The notes: generated by a model not told the origin, from the sequence alone. DNA of 14,997 nt from CAZWTD01 sp964637345 (GCA_964637345.1 CAZWTD010000024.1:1-14997), one strand, 5' to 3'; positions 6,393 through 12,910 are shown, counted from the stretch's first letter. Made by a program: numbers and translations.

Positions 6393-7169
6393 TTACCCAA
6401 CCGAGACTGGTTCGAATTTTACTTCGTGTCCGAGCCAGCGTTTTGCGAGAAGTTCAGCCTGGGGAGTAATATCGGTCAAGAAGAAACGCGAGGAGCCTGA
6501 TCCTTTCAGTTCCGGTTGCTGCTTGAGGGTTTCCGCTATCGCCGCCGCGGTCTCGTCGGCCGGGTCGATAAGGCGAACTCGTTTCCCAGCCTTCGCTTTA
6601 ATGAGCGGGCGGAGGAGGGGATAGTGGGTACAGGCTAAGATCAGCGAGTCGATTGCTTTATGTTTTAGTCCGGACAGATAGCCGCGGACGACCATTTTCG
6701 TGACCGGTCGATCAAGCCAGTTTTCCTCGACTAAAGGAACGAGGAGGGGGCAGGCCTGCGTAAAAACGGTCGCCTTCGCGTGGCGTTCTTTGAGGCGAGT
6801 TTGGTAGACGCCACTGGTGACCGTTGCCCGAGTCCCGATCACGCCGATTCGTCCGGCCGACTGCGCGAGCGCCTCTTTGATCGCCGGCTCGATCACGTCG
6901 ATAATTGGGAGAGAGGGGTAGGCGGTTTTCAGGGCAGGGATTGCAACGCTCGAGGCGGTGTTGCAGGCAACGACAAGCATCGTCGCCCCCTGCTTCACGA
7001 GAAAGTCAGCATCTTCGAGCGCATAACGCGTAACGGTTTCCGCGCTCTTATTGCCGTAGGGCATCCGTGCCGTGTCGCCAAGATAGAGAAAAGGTACCCC
7101 AGGCAGGAGCCGTTCAACTGCCTTGACGACGGTGAGCCCGCCGATGCCTGAATCAAAGATACCAATCAT
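6393..7169 (-). CDS. murI: Glutamate racemase
   Basis: MurI interconverts L- and D-glutamate to supply D-Glu for peptidoglycan stem peptides. The 258 aa is normal length. The N-terminal IFDSGIGGLTV (4-14) carries the conserved Asp and Ser. The first catalytic cysteine is C69 in VVACNTASS (66-74), and the second is C180 in LACTHYPLL (178-186), next to the conserved His. YLGDTARMPYGNKS (29-42) is also typical. It starts 20 nt after the stop of the upstream phosphohexomutase and precedes the GIY-YIG gene, so it is probably cotranscribed in the envelope-precursor cluster. No clear Shine-Dalgarno is seen. Confidence 0.97.
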   Translation of the reverse strand: MIGIFDSGIGGLTVVKAVERLLPGVPFLYLGDTARMPYGNKSAETVTRYALEDADFLVKQGATMLVVACNTASSVAIPALKTAYPSLPIIDVIEPAIKEALAQSAGRIGVIGTRATVTSGVYQTRLKERHAKATVFTQACPLLVPLVEENWLDRPVTKMVVRGYLSGLKHKAIDSLILACTHYPLLRPLIKAKAGKRVRLIDPADETAAAIAETLKQQPELKGSGSSRFFLTDITPQAELLAKRWLGHEVKFEPVSVG

Positions 7170-7189
7170 GTGTTCTTGGCCTTGAGGTG

Positions 7190-8617
7190 TTACCCGTTCA
7201 GCGCCTCGAGGTTAACACTGATCTTCGAAGCCCAGTCAATTTCCGGGAAGCTATGGAGAAGTTTTGCGAGGTAGGATTTCAACTCCTCATAGCGTTCCGG
7301 CGTGTTCGCTTCGAACTTGATCGTGAGGTAGGGACCGTTTTGCGAGTAGCGGATAACGACCATGGCATCCGGGAGTTCAAGGCGAATTCCATCTCCCGCC
7401 CGTTCGTCGTCAATAATTTCCGCGTTCGGGTACTCACTCTTCAAGATTGGGCCCAGTTTATTCACGAGCGCAATTTTTTCATCGTCAGCACAGAAGAGTT
7501 TGATCTCCGGGCTTGATTGATACTTCGGCAGAGCGGCGAGAGCTTCGGAGAGCTTCTGGTTCGTTCGATCGAGGTAATGGAGGAGGCGCATCGTCGAGTA
7601 GAGTCCGTCGTCGTGGTTGTAGAAGTCCGCCGAGAAGAAGAAGTGGCCGGACAGTTCACCGATGAATGCCGCTTTTACCTCTTGGTTCTTTTTTTTCAGG
7701 AAGGAGTGTCCCGTGCGCCACATAAAAGGGACGCCGCCATGTTTGGCGATCGTTTCAGGAACGAGCTTCGAGCAGAGCGTATTGAACATAATCGTCGCCC
7801 CGGGGTGCGCGGCGAGGACGTCGACCGCGAAGAGCGCGACGAAGACGTCGTTCCAAACGATCGTTCCTTTTTCATCAACAACGCCGATCCGATCGCCGTC
7901 CGGGTCGTAGGTAAAACCGATGTCCGCCTTTGATTCGAGAACAGCGTCTCGAAGCGCTTCCGCAACTTCGTTCTCGGTTGGGTCGGCCGTGAGCGGAAAG
8001 CTCGGGTCGACGTCGGTTCGGTACTCGATAACCTCGCAGCCGGCTGCGCGGAGGAGGCGCGGGGCAATACTGCCCGAGGTCGCGTGACGCGAGTCAACCA
8101 CAACGCGGAATTTCTTGTGGATTGAGAGTCGCTTCACAAGGTCGTCGATGTAGGCCTGGCGGACGTCCTGTTGAGTGACTTTTCCCGGCTCGACGTTCGT
8201 TATGTAATCCTCAGTTTCAACTAGGGTTCGGAGCTCTTCCATCCCCTCGCTCACGAGTGTTTCGGAAAGTCCGTTCGCAAATTTGAAGCCGTTGTACTGG
8301 GCCGGATTATGCGAAGCGGAAACCATTGCTCCGCCTTTGCGGCTCAGGTAATGCTGGGCCCAGTAAAAGGTTCCTACGAGATTGAGGCCGATATCAATGA
8401 CATCGATACCAGTCGCGAGGTAGCCTTTAATGAGCGCTTCGGAATAGCCCGGGCTTGAGGCGCGGAAATCGCGGGCCACAACGGCTTCTCGGATCCCTCG
8501 TTTCTGCAAGAAGGTTCCGTGCGCCCGACCAAGGTGTTCGACAAGTTCTGGGTTCAGTTCGGAATCGACCAATCCGCGGAGGTCGTAGGCTCGGAAAATT
8601 TGCTGAGGAACCTTCAT
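7190..8617 (-). CDS. Phosphomannomutase/phosphoglucomutase (first paralogue)
   Basis: This alpha-D-phosphohexomutase interconverts hexose 1- and 6-phosphates to feed nucleotide-sugar synthesis. From the ATG at 8617 it is 475 aa. The phosphoserine loop is SASHNPAQYNG (100-110, S102), the metal loop is DPDGDR (238-243), and the sugar-binding loop is GELSGHFFF (320-328). The C-terminal phosphate-binding loop reads RYSQNGPYLTIKFEA (423-437), lacking the usual SNTE. A longer GTG-started form at 8680 would add 21 residues unlike the family start, whereas MKVPQQIFRAYDLRG matches the typical FRAYDIRG opening. Specificity for mannose or glucose cannot be decided. It is the second gene of the cluster, between its paralogue and murI. 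Confidence 0.92.
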   Translation of the reverse strand: MKVPQQIFRAYDLRGLVDSELNPELVEHLGRAHGTFLQKRGIREAVVARDFRASSPGYSEALIKGYLATGIDVIDIGLNLVGTFYWAQHYLSRKGGAMVSASHNPAQYNGFKFANGLSETLVSEGMEELRTLVETEDYITNVEPGKVTQQDVRQAYIDDLVKRLSIHKKFRVVVDSRHATSGSIAPRLLRAAGCEVIEYRTDVDPSFPLTADPTENEVAEALRDAVLESKADIGFTYDPDGDRIGVVDEKGTIVWNDVFVALFAVDVLAAHPGATIMFNTLCSKLVPETIAKHGGVPFMWRTGHSFLKKKNQEVKAAFIGELSGHFFFSADFYNHDDGLYSTMRLLHYLDRTNQKLSEALAALPKYQSSPEIKLFCADDEKIALVNKLGPILKSEYPNAEIIDDERAGDGIRLELPDAMVVIRYSQNGPYLTIKFEANTPERYEELKSYLAKLLHSFPEIDWASKISVNLEALNG

Positions 8618-8711
8618 GGGCTTCTTGGTTAGAAGATAAATCCGCAGGCGTCCGGAGAGGACGGCCACGGGAAAAGGCACATTCTAGGGAGCAATGAGTG
8701 CTCCGAGTATA
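8618..8711 (-). other. 94-nt intercistronic gap between the two phosphohexomutases
   Basis: It holds a small hairpin GGAGCA-N5-TGCTCC (8688-8704) just after the upstream stop, without a T-tract, and a TTATCT stretch near the downstream start that could be a weak internal -10. I see no convincing internal terminator. Confidence 0.3.
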
Positions 8712-10064
8712 TCAGCCTTTGACGGCCTCGGCAACTATGGCCGAGAGCTCCGAAATTCGGCGTTCGAGGTCAGCTTTTTTCGTTGCTTCAACGGTGACGC
8801 GAAGGAGTGGTTCCGTGTTTGAGCCGCGGACATTAAACCACCAGTCGTCCTCTTCAACCGTCAGTCCGTCGAGTTCGTCGATACGGCTCTTCGCGTAGTG
8901 GGACTTCAATCGTTCGAGAACTGGAGGTGTATGGAAGACTTCGATCGCGAGTTCTTTTCGGTGGTAGGGGTTGAGCCCTGCCGCCAGCTCGGAAAGCGTT
9001 TGACCCGAGGTCGAGAGCAGTTCGAGCATGAGTACAAAGGAGATGAGGCCGGAGTCTGCGCAGTAGTTGTCGCGGTAACAGTAATGCGCGGCCGTCTCGC
9101 CGCCCATGACCGCTTTTTGCGTCCGGAGCGGTCGGGAGACATTCAGAAAGCCGACCGGCGTTCGAATCGGCGTCCCGCCCCATTCAGTAATTTTTTCGCG
9201 CACGATGCGGCTGCAAACGAGATTATAGGAAACGGCCGCACCTGGTTCATGTGCGAGTAAGGCGCGGGCGAGGATCAAGAGCCCAATATCACCGCGCAAA
9301 ACTTCTCCAGTTTCTGTCACAAAAAACACCCGATCGGCATCGCCGTCGAAAATTGCGCCGAGGTCAGCCCCTTCTTTTTTTACAGCGGCAACCGCGGCTT
9401 TTTGCGAGCTTGGCTCAAGCGGGTTCGGCGGACGGTTCGGAAAATTCCCGTCGAGCTCGAGGTTCAGACCGATGAGCTTTGCGGGAATGCGTTTGAAGAG
9501 TTCAGGAATGGTGACGCCGGCCATGCCGTGGCCAGCATCAACAACCACAGTCAGTGCTTGAAGTTTTCGCCGGTCGATAAAAGACAGCGCATGCTCAACA
9601 TATTCGTTGACGAGATTTTTCTCCGTGAGCGTGCCGGGTTTCTTTTCCGGCTGGAGCTCGTTATGTTTTTTCATCCATTCAAGCAAACCCTTACCTGATT
9701 GCATAACACCGTCTCGGTCGATCATCCGAATGCCGTTGTACTCTTTTGGATTATGCGAAGCCGTGACGACCGCGCCGCCGTCATAGCCGAATTTCCCAAC
9801 CGCGAAATAGACGAGTTCCGAGGGAACTTGTCCTAGGTCGTCAATTGAAACGCCGCCGGCCAAAACGCCCCTTACAAAAGCGGCGTGGAGTTGAGGCGAG
9901 GAGAGGCGGCTGTCCCGGCCGATGGCGATCCGGATGTCGCGGGCTGGATAGTCTTCACGTAAGCGCCCGGCAAAGGACCGGCCGATTTGTTCAGCGCCAG
10001 CTTCGTCGAGTTCGTTCGGGTAAATTCCTCGAATATCGTAGGCTTTGAAGATGGAGGCATCCAT
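8712..10064 (-). CDS. Phosphomannomutase/phosphoglucomutase (second paralogue)
   Basis: This 450-aa phosphohexomutase has FKAYDIRG near the start, the phosphoserine loop TASHNPKEYNG (101-111, S103), the metal loop DGDADR (240-245) and a canonical C-terminal phosphate loop RGSNTEPLLRVTVEA (413-427). The sugar-specificity loop reads GGETAAHYCY (321-330) where GExSGH is usual, so Ser-Gly is replaced by Ala-Ala. This suggests altered substrate preference. It is the first gene of the minus-strand cluster (this gene, paralogue, murI, GIY-YIG). It starts 8 nt from a good promoter -10, predicting a leaderless transcript. The start codon is supported by the family-typical N-terminus. Confidence 0.93.
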   Translation of the reverse strand: MDASIFKAYDIRGIYPNELDEAGAEQIGRSFAGRLREDYPARDIRIAIGRDSRLSSPQLHAAFVRGVLAGGVSIDDLGQVPSELVYFAVGKFGYDGGAVVTASHNPKEYNGIRMIDRDGVMQSGKGLLEWMKKHNELQPEKKPGTLTEKNLVNEYVEHALSFIDRRKLQALTVVVDAGHGMAGVTIPELFKRIPAKLIGLNLELDGNFPNRPPNPLEPSSQKAAVAAVKKEGADLGAIFDGDADRVFFVTETGEVLRGDIGLLILARALLAHEPGAAVSYNLVCSRIVREKITEWGGTPIRTPVGFLNVSRPLRTQKAVMGGETAAHYCYRDNYCADSGLISFVLMLELLSTSGQTLSELAAGLNPYHRKELAIEVFHTPPVLERLKSHYAKSRIDELDGLTVEEDDWWFNVRGSNTEPLLRVTVEATKKADLERRISELSAIVAEAVKG

Positions 10065-10072
10065 ATACGGGT

Positions 10073-10101
10073 AGTGTAGAGGCTCGGTTTCGGACTGTCT
10101 A
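10073..10101 (-). promoter_or_regulatory. Promoter of the phosphohexomutase-murI cluster
   Basis: On the minus strand TAGACA (10096-10101, five of six to -35) and TACACT (10073-10078, four of six to -10) are separated by exactly 17 nt. The -10 ends 8 nt before the ATG at 10064. The -35 directly abuts the T-tract of the preceding terminator. Confidence 0.65.
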
Positions 10102-10143
10102 GGGAAAAGAAAGTGCCGCCTCCGAGTCGAACGGAAACGGCAC
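10102..10143 (-). terminator. Terminator of the 91-aa gene transcription unit
   Basis: On the minus strand GTGCCGTTTCCG pairs with CGGAGGCGGCAC over 12 bp, including two G-U pairs, around a 7-nt loop, and is followed by TTTCTTTTCCC. The G-U pairs become A/C mismatches on the other strand, so the minus strand is the functional one. Confidence 0.85.
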
Positions 10144-10175
10144 TATGGTACAACGAATGAACACTTGTCACATCA

Positions 10176-10218
10176 CGGACCTGGCGGGAGTTGAACCCGC
10201 ATTCCGAGGTACAGGCCC
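10176..10218 (-). pseudogene. tRNA/tmRNA 3'-end-like fragment (T-arm plus acceptor strand)
   Basis: On the minus strand GCGGG-TTCAACT-CCCGC (10200-10184) is a perfect T-arm with a canonical T-loop, followed by CAGGTCC (10183-10177) and a G like an acceptor 3' strand and discriminator. No CCA follows. The segment GCGGGTTCAACTCCCGCCAG is also what is found at the 3' end of E. coli tmRNA. The acceptor strand can pair with GGGCCTG (10218-10212, one G-U), but only 11 nt separate that strand from the T-arm. There is thus no D-arm or anticodon arm, and no plausible tmRNA body is found upstream. It may be a degenerate tRNA or tmRNA, an integration-site remnant, or a tRNA-like 3' UTR of the 91-aa gene. 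Confidence 0.5.
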
Positions 10219-10228
10219 GACGATGGAG

Positions 10229-10504
10229 CTACGAATCCAGCCTGGAGTCGAGCGTGGCTCGAGCCGCAAGGCCAGGAGCTTCAGTCTTCAGGATTTCCAT
10301 TCCGGTCTGGTTGACCCGGATGGACGTCGTTACAGTCCGGAAGTGCTGGCCGAGTTCCCGGACGGTGGTGAGCACCCGTCCCGGCCTTGGGGGCAACTTC
10401 CCCTTCCGGCTGAAGCTCTCATCGAGCGGTTCAGGGTCCCCCCTGAGGATGAACCGAATCCTCCCCGGATAGGAACCGTTTCCAGTGCTGGTAACTCCCT
10501 TCAT
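10229..10504 (-). CDS. 91-aa orphan protein of unknown function
   Basis: I do not recognise a family. The ATG at 10504 is chosen because AAGGGGG lies about 8 nt upstream. The same frame continues upstream to a TTG at 10642, but the extension is low-complexity with no start signal. The product has no signal peptide or membrane span. It begins MKGVTSTGNGSYPGRIRFIL, has a Pro/basic middle (SRKGKLPPRPGR), then RVLTTVRELGQHFRTVTTSIRVN and an amphipathic C-terminus (EILKTEAPGLAARATLDSRLDS). It sits in a self-contained unit with a near-consensus promoter at 10849-10877, a ~340-nt structured leader, and a terminator at 10102-10143. Confidence 0.6.
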   Translation of the reverse strand: MKGVTSTGNGSYPGRIRFILRGDPEPLDESFSRKGKLPPRPGRVLTTVRELGQHFRTVTTSIRVNQTGMEILKTEAPGLAARATLDSRLDS

Positions 10505-10581
10505 GGATTGACCCCCTTGAAGAAGTTGTAGTTGACATCCTTGAGAAACCTCTTTGAATCGTGAACGCCAGTCCTTGGTGT

Positions 10582-10605
10582 TTACGACGACGCAATCAAC
10601 CGCAT
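10582..10605 (-). CDS. Putative 7-residue upstream leader ORF (MRLIASS)
   Basis: The sequence GGAGGAGGTG directly precedes ATG CGG TTG ATT GCG TCG TCG TAA on the minus strand. This is the strongest Shine-Dalgarno-like purine run in the leader of the 91-aa gene, yet it opens only a seven-codon frame ending about 77 nt before that gene's start. It could be a regulatory leader peptide or a coincidence. Confidence 0.3.
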   Translation of the reverse strand: MRLIASS

Positions 10606-10642
10606 CACCTCCTCCGCAAGTGCGTCTTTCGAACGTGAACAA

Positions 10643-10842
10643 CGACTGCGACTGAAATCGCAGGGGAAAAGAAAGGGTGAGGTAGGCGTCCTAGTGAACG
10701 ATGGGTATCCGGGAAGTCGGACAAACGCCAGGGGGTCAGTCGAAGCGCCCGCTGACTTCTGGATCCGTATTTCGTGAACGCAGACAGCCTACCTCTTGAA
10801 CTCGGTTGCCAAAGAGCAGTTTTTCACCTCTTTTTGGCGGTA
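10643..10842 (-). ncRNA. Structured leader or independent small RNA upstream of the 91-aa gene
   Basis: On the minus strand the predicted transcript passes through a domain closed by a perfect 9-bp stem GAGGTAGGC (10795-10787)/GCCTACCTC (10687-10679). Inside are CCAG-AA-GTCAG pairing with CTGAC-CCC-CTGG, and TCCG/CGGA with a 6-nt loop. After the closing stem comes a pyrimidine-rich CCCTTTCTTTTCCCC, then a CTGCGA/TCGCAG hairpin (10645-10662). No known riboswitch, SRP RNA, 6S or RNase P motif is recognised. It could be a riboregulator or attenuator for the downstream CDS, or a small RNA ending near the T-rich stretch. Confidence 0.45.
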
Positions 10843-10862
10843 CGTTCGAGCATACGCCAAAA
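10832..10862. promoter_or_regulatory. Inverted repeat over the -10 region, likely operator
   Basis: TTTTGGCG (10832-10839) and CGCCAAAA (10855-10862) are perfect 8-bp arms separated by 15 nt. The repeat covers the -10 and part of the spacer of the minus-strand promoter at 10849-10877. Its T-run is 5' and its A-run 3' on both strands, so it is not a terminator. Repressor binding is the simplest reading. Confidence 0.5.
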
Positions 10863-10877
10863 CAGCCATTTTGTCAA
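10849..10877 (-). promoter_or_regulatory. Near-consensus promoter of the 91-aa gene unit
   Basis: On the minus strand a perfect -35 TTGACA (10877-10872) is followed by exactly 17 nt and TATGCT (10854-10849). The predicted transcript begins near 10842. It is the best promoter match in the window. Confidence 0.75.
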
Positions 10878-10898
10878 TCCATGCATCGTGGAATATGT

Positions 10899-10950
10899 AA
10901 AACTAGACTACTTCTCCGCCGGGGACTACTCGCAGCGACAGTAGTACTAG
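10899..10950 (-). terminator. Possible terminator overlapping the helicase stop codon
   Basis: On the minus strand CTAG-(T)-ACTACT (10950-10940) pairs with AGTAGTCTAG (10912-10903), one bulge, and is followed by TTTTACAT. An inner ACTACT/AGTAGT alternative also exists. The stem includes the TAG stop of the helicase gene. The U-tract is short. Confidence 0.4.
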
Positions 10951-12326
10951 TGTGAGTAGTACTGGGGGCGGCGACTTGAACTCCGTCGTTGCGGACGCCC
11001 TCCGTTGTCCGGTCGGGGAGAAAACGGTGAGTCCGGGGTCGAGGGGTTGGTGTGGCCGGAGCTATGTTCATGGCGCCGATGCCCTCGACCCTGGCCGCGA
11101 AACTGATGCGGGCGTCCTGATCGTGGTTGGTTGCCCAGAGAGCGGCGCTGGTGATGTCGATCCGGTTCAACGTTTTGATGCGGAACCGATCGGGCAGCCG
11201 GAAGTTCCGGGACCTGCGATACCGGTAAATTTTTTCGGATCAAACGCTCGATGTCCCGGATGTCGCGGCGCTGTTCAGGCGTGGCAAAGGAAATCGCGTG
11301 CCCCTTCCGGCCGGCCCGGGCAGTTCGTCCGATTCTATGCACGTAGTCTTCGGGGTTATCGGGAAGGTCAAAGTTGATAACGAGCTCAATGCCGGTCACG
11401 TCAATGCCGCGCGCGGCGATGTCGGTTGCGATGAGGATACGAACTCGTCCGCGCTTAAAGGCTTCGAGCGCGGTTCGGCGTTGGGCGAGGGTTCGGTTCG
11501 AGTGGAGCTCTGCGGCGCGGTGACCCATCGACTCAACGACGCGAGTCATTTTCTTCGCCCCGTGCTTCGTTCGCGAGAAAACGAGGATCGTACCCTTGTA
11601 TTGGTCGAGGAGTTTTTCAAGAAGGCGAAGTTTATCGTTTTTCGCGACGAAAAAGACTTCATGAGTGACCTGGTCAGCGGTTGTTCCGGCGCGGGCGATT
11701 TCAACGCGGACCGGGAGCTTCATGTATCGGGAGGCCAGGCGAGCGATTGTATCGGGCATGGTGGCGGAAAAGAGCATCGTTTGACGCTCGCTCGGAACCC
11801 GCGTCAGAATTTTCGTAATTTGGGGAGCGAAGCCCATGTCGAGCATGCGGTCGGCTTCATCGAGAACGAGGGTGTTCACTGAGCTAAGGTCGACGGTCCG
11901 CTGTTCGAGGTGATCGATCAGGCGGCCTGGGGTTGCAATAATGACATGCGGTTTGCGGCGCAGTTGGCCGAGCTGTTTCGGCATGGATTCTCCGCCGATC
12001 AAGACCGCGGTTCGGAGGCCGAGCGGCTGGCCGATTCCGCGGAGCGCTTCTTCAATCTGCTGGGCGAGCTCGCGGGTCGGGGCAATCACTAAACCAAGGC
12101 CCTTTTGCGTTCCGAGTCGTTGGAGCATCGGGATTCCGAAGGCGAGCGTTTTTCCGGTTCCGGTTTGGGCAATGCCAACAAGGTCTTTTCCCTCAATCGC
12201 GATCGGAATCGTTTGCGCCTGGATTGGCGTTGGTTCAATAAAGCGCCGCTGGGTGAGAAGCGACAAAAGGTTCGGGCTAATCCCGAGCGAAGCGAACCCC
12301 GAAGGATTCTGGTGTTGAGTAGTCAT
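10947..12326 (-). CDS. DEAD-box ATP-dependent RNA helicase, RhlE-like
   Basis: This cytoplasmic RNA helicase is likely used in ribosome assembly or mRNA turnover. From the ATG at 12326 it is 459 aa. The Q motif region is EPTPIQAQTIP (31-41). Walker A is AQTGTGKT (53-60), followed by PTRELA (83-88), TPGRL (132-136), DEAD (156-159), SAT (187-189), ARGID (305-309) and HRIGRTARAG (330-339). From about residue 376 the tail is disordered and rich in Arg, His, Gly, Pro and Ser (RGQGRGHRRHEHSSGH), as in RhlE-type RNA-binding tails. A TTG at 12350 would add eight residues without family similarity. It is transcribed alone toward the 91-aa unit. It cannot be paired firmly with rnj, which lies elsewhere on the opposite strand. 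Confidence 0.96.
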   Translation of the reverse strand: MTTQHQNPSGFASLGISPNLLSLLTQRRFIEPTPIQAQTIPIAIEGKDLVGIAQTGTGKTLAFGIPMLQRLGTQKGLGLVIAPTRELAQQIEEALRGIGQPLGLRTAVLIGGESMPKQLGQLRRKPHVIIATPGRLIDHLEQRTVDLSSVNTLVLDEADRMLDMGFAPQITKILTRVPSERQTMLFSATMPDTIARLASRYMKLPVRVEIARAGTTADQVTHEVFFVAKNDKLRLLEKLLDQYKGTILVFSRTKHGAKKMTRVVESMGHRAAELHSNRTLAQRRTALEAFKRGRVRILIATDIAARGIDVTGIELVINFDLPDNPEDYVHRIGRTARAGRKGHAISFATPEQRRDIRDIERLIRKNLPVSQVPELPAARSVPHQNVEPDRHHQRRSLGNQPRSGRPHQFRGQGRGHRRHEHSSGHTNPSTPDSPFSPRPDNGGRPQRRSSSRRPQYYSH

Positions 12327-12506
12327 ACGATACGCTACGCCGGCAGCCAAGAAGCTTGGCAGTCTGCGCTTTCGCCGAAGGTGAGGGCCGACGAAGGGCC
12401 ATGACCCGATCCTTCAGGCCATGGCAAGCGTATGACGCAGGGAAGTTCGAGTCCAGGATCCTAGAAACTAGGATCACGTGAATAGGAACCAACCCTAGCA
12501 TGGAAG
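12327..12506. other. Intergenic sequence left of the scaffold gap
   Basis: No convincing gene is seen in these 180 bases. They contain a perfect hairpin GATCCTAG-AAA-CTAGGATC (12457-12475) and GC-rich repeat-like segments. The helicase promoter should be at the left end, but I see no strong hexamers. Confidence 0.5.
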
Positions 12507-12606
12507 NNNNNNNNNNNNNNNNNNNNNNNNNNNNNNNNNNNNNNNNNNNNNNNNNNNNNNNNNNNNNNNNNNNNNNNNNNNNNNNNNNNNNNNNNNNNNN
12601 NNNNNN
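12507..12606. other. Assembly gap of 100 N
   Basis: Exactly 100 undefined bases, the conventional length for a scaffold gap of unknown size. Both flanks are palindromic repeat sequence, which probably caused the break. Order and distance across it are not proven by the sequence. Confidence 0.98.
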
Positions 12607-12716
12607 CTGGAGCGGGTAGCGCCCGGATCAAGTCCGGGCTAAAGTCCGTCGCCACCCTACGGGTGGTCACCCGAAGGGTGAAACCCATGGCATGGCTTGT
12701 CCCGCAATGACGAATA
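12607..12716. repeat. Dispersed-type palindromic repeat right of the gap
   Basis: It contains GCCCGGA-TCAAG-TCCGGGC (12621-12639) and a longer hairpin CACCCT-A-CGGGTG / CACCCG-A-AGGGTG (12653-12680) with a single A/A mismatch. It ends with GCAATGACGA, which reads TCGTCATTGCGGGACAAGCC on the minus strand, a form of intergenic repeat common in environmental bacterial genomes. The left side is truncated by the gap. Confidence 0.6.
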
Positions 12717-12738
12717 CTCCTTTACTCCTTTTCCTGTG

Positions 12739-12810
12739 AGCGGGTGACCGGAGTCGAACCGGCGTCTTCACCTTGGAAGGGTGACATAATAGCCGTTATA
12801 CGACACCCGC
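12739..12810 (-). tRNA. tRNA-Gly (anticodon TCC)
   Basis: A complete cloverleaf on the minus strand. The acceptor is GCGGGTG (12810-12804)/CACCCGC (12746-12740) with discriminator T. The anticodon stem TCACC/GGTGA closes loop CTTCCAA, giving anticodon TCC. The T-arm is GCCGG-TTCGACT-CCGGT with the last pair G-T. The D-arm GTATAACGGCTATTAT is typical of bacterial tRNA-Gly. CCA is not encoded, so it must be added by nucleotidyltransferase. Confidence 0.95.
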
Positions 12811-12877
12811 TCACAAGAAATGAGTTTGAATAATGCGGGATCCCGCCTTCATTAAACTAGATAACGGTGGCGGGAGT

Positions 12878-12910
12878 AGGGTGACATCATAGCCGCTATA
12901 CGACACCCGC
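12878..12910 (-). pseudogene. Duplicated 5' half of tRNA-Gly
   Basis: 33 nt match the 5' half of the intact tRNA-Gly at an offset of exactly 100 bp, with two substitutions. The match starts at the acceptor 5' end and covers the D-arm and the 5' anticodon stem. It stops inside the anticodon loop, after which the sequence (ACTCCCGCCACC on the minus strand) cannot complete a tRNA. No matching 3' half is present nearby. Confidence 0.8.

Noticed and set aside
8618..8680. GTG-started longer form of the first phosphohexomutase paralogue
   Set aside because: The extra 21 residues do not match the family N-terminus, and there is no initiation signal at the GTG.
10510..10642. Upstream TTG extension of the 91-aa protein
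   Set aside because: There is no Shine-Dalgarno at the TTG, and the added 46 residues are not protein-like. The ATG at 10504 has a good SD.
10832..10862. Terminator for the DEAD-box helicase
   Set aside because: The T-run is 5' and the A-run 3' of the stem on either strand, so no U-tail follows. It overlaps a promoter instead.
10176..10870. Complete tmRNA on the minus strand
   Set aside because: The 3' end resembles tmRNA and a CTGGATTCG string occurs at 10232-10240, but the latter lies in the 91-aa reading frame only ~60 nt away. No GGACCTG-like 5' acceptor and no tag-coding region with pseudoknots were found.
12841..12875. Terminator or tRNA 3' half next to the tRNA-Gly fragment
   Set aside because: TCCCGCC/GGCGGGA pairs across 21 nt but no T-tract follows on either strand. 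It does not complete the tRNA fold.
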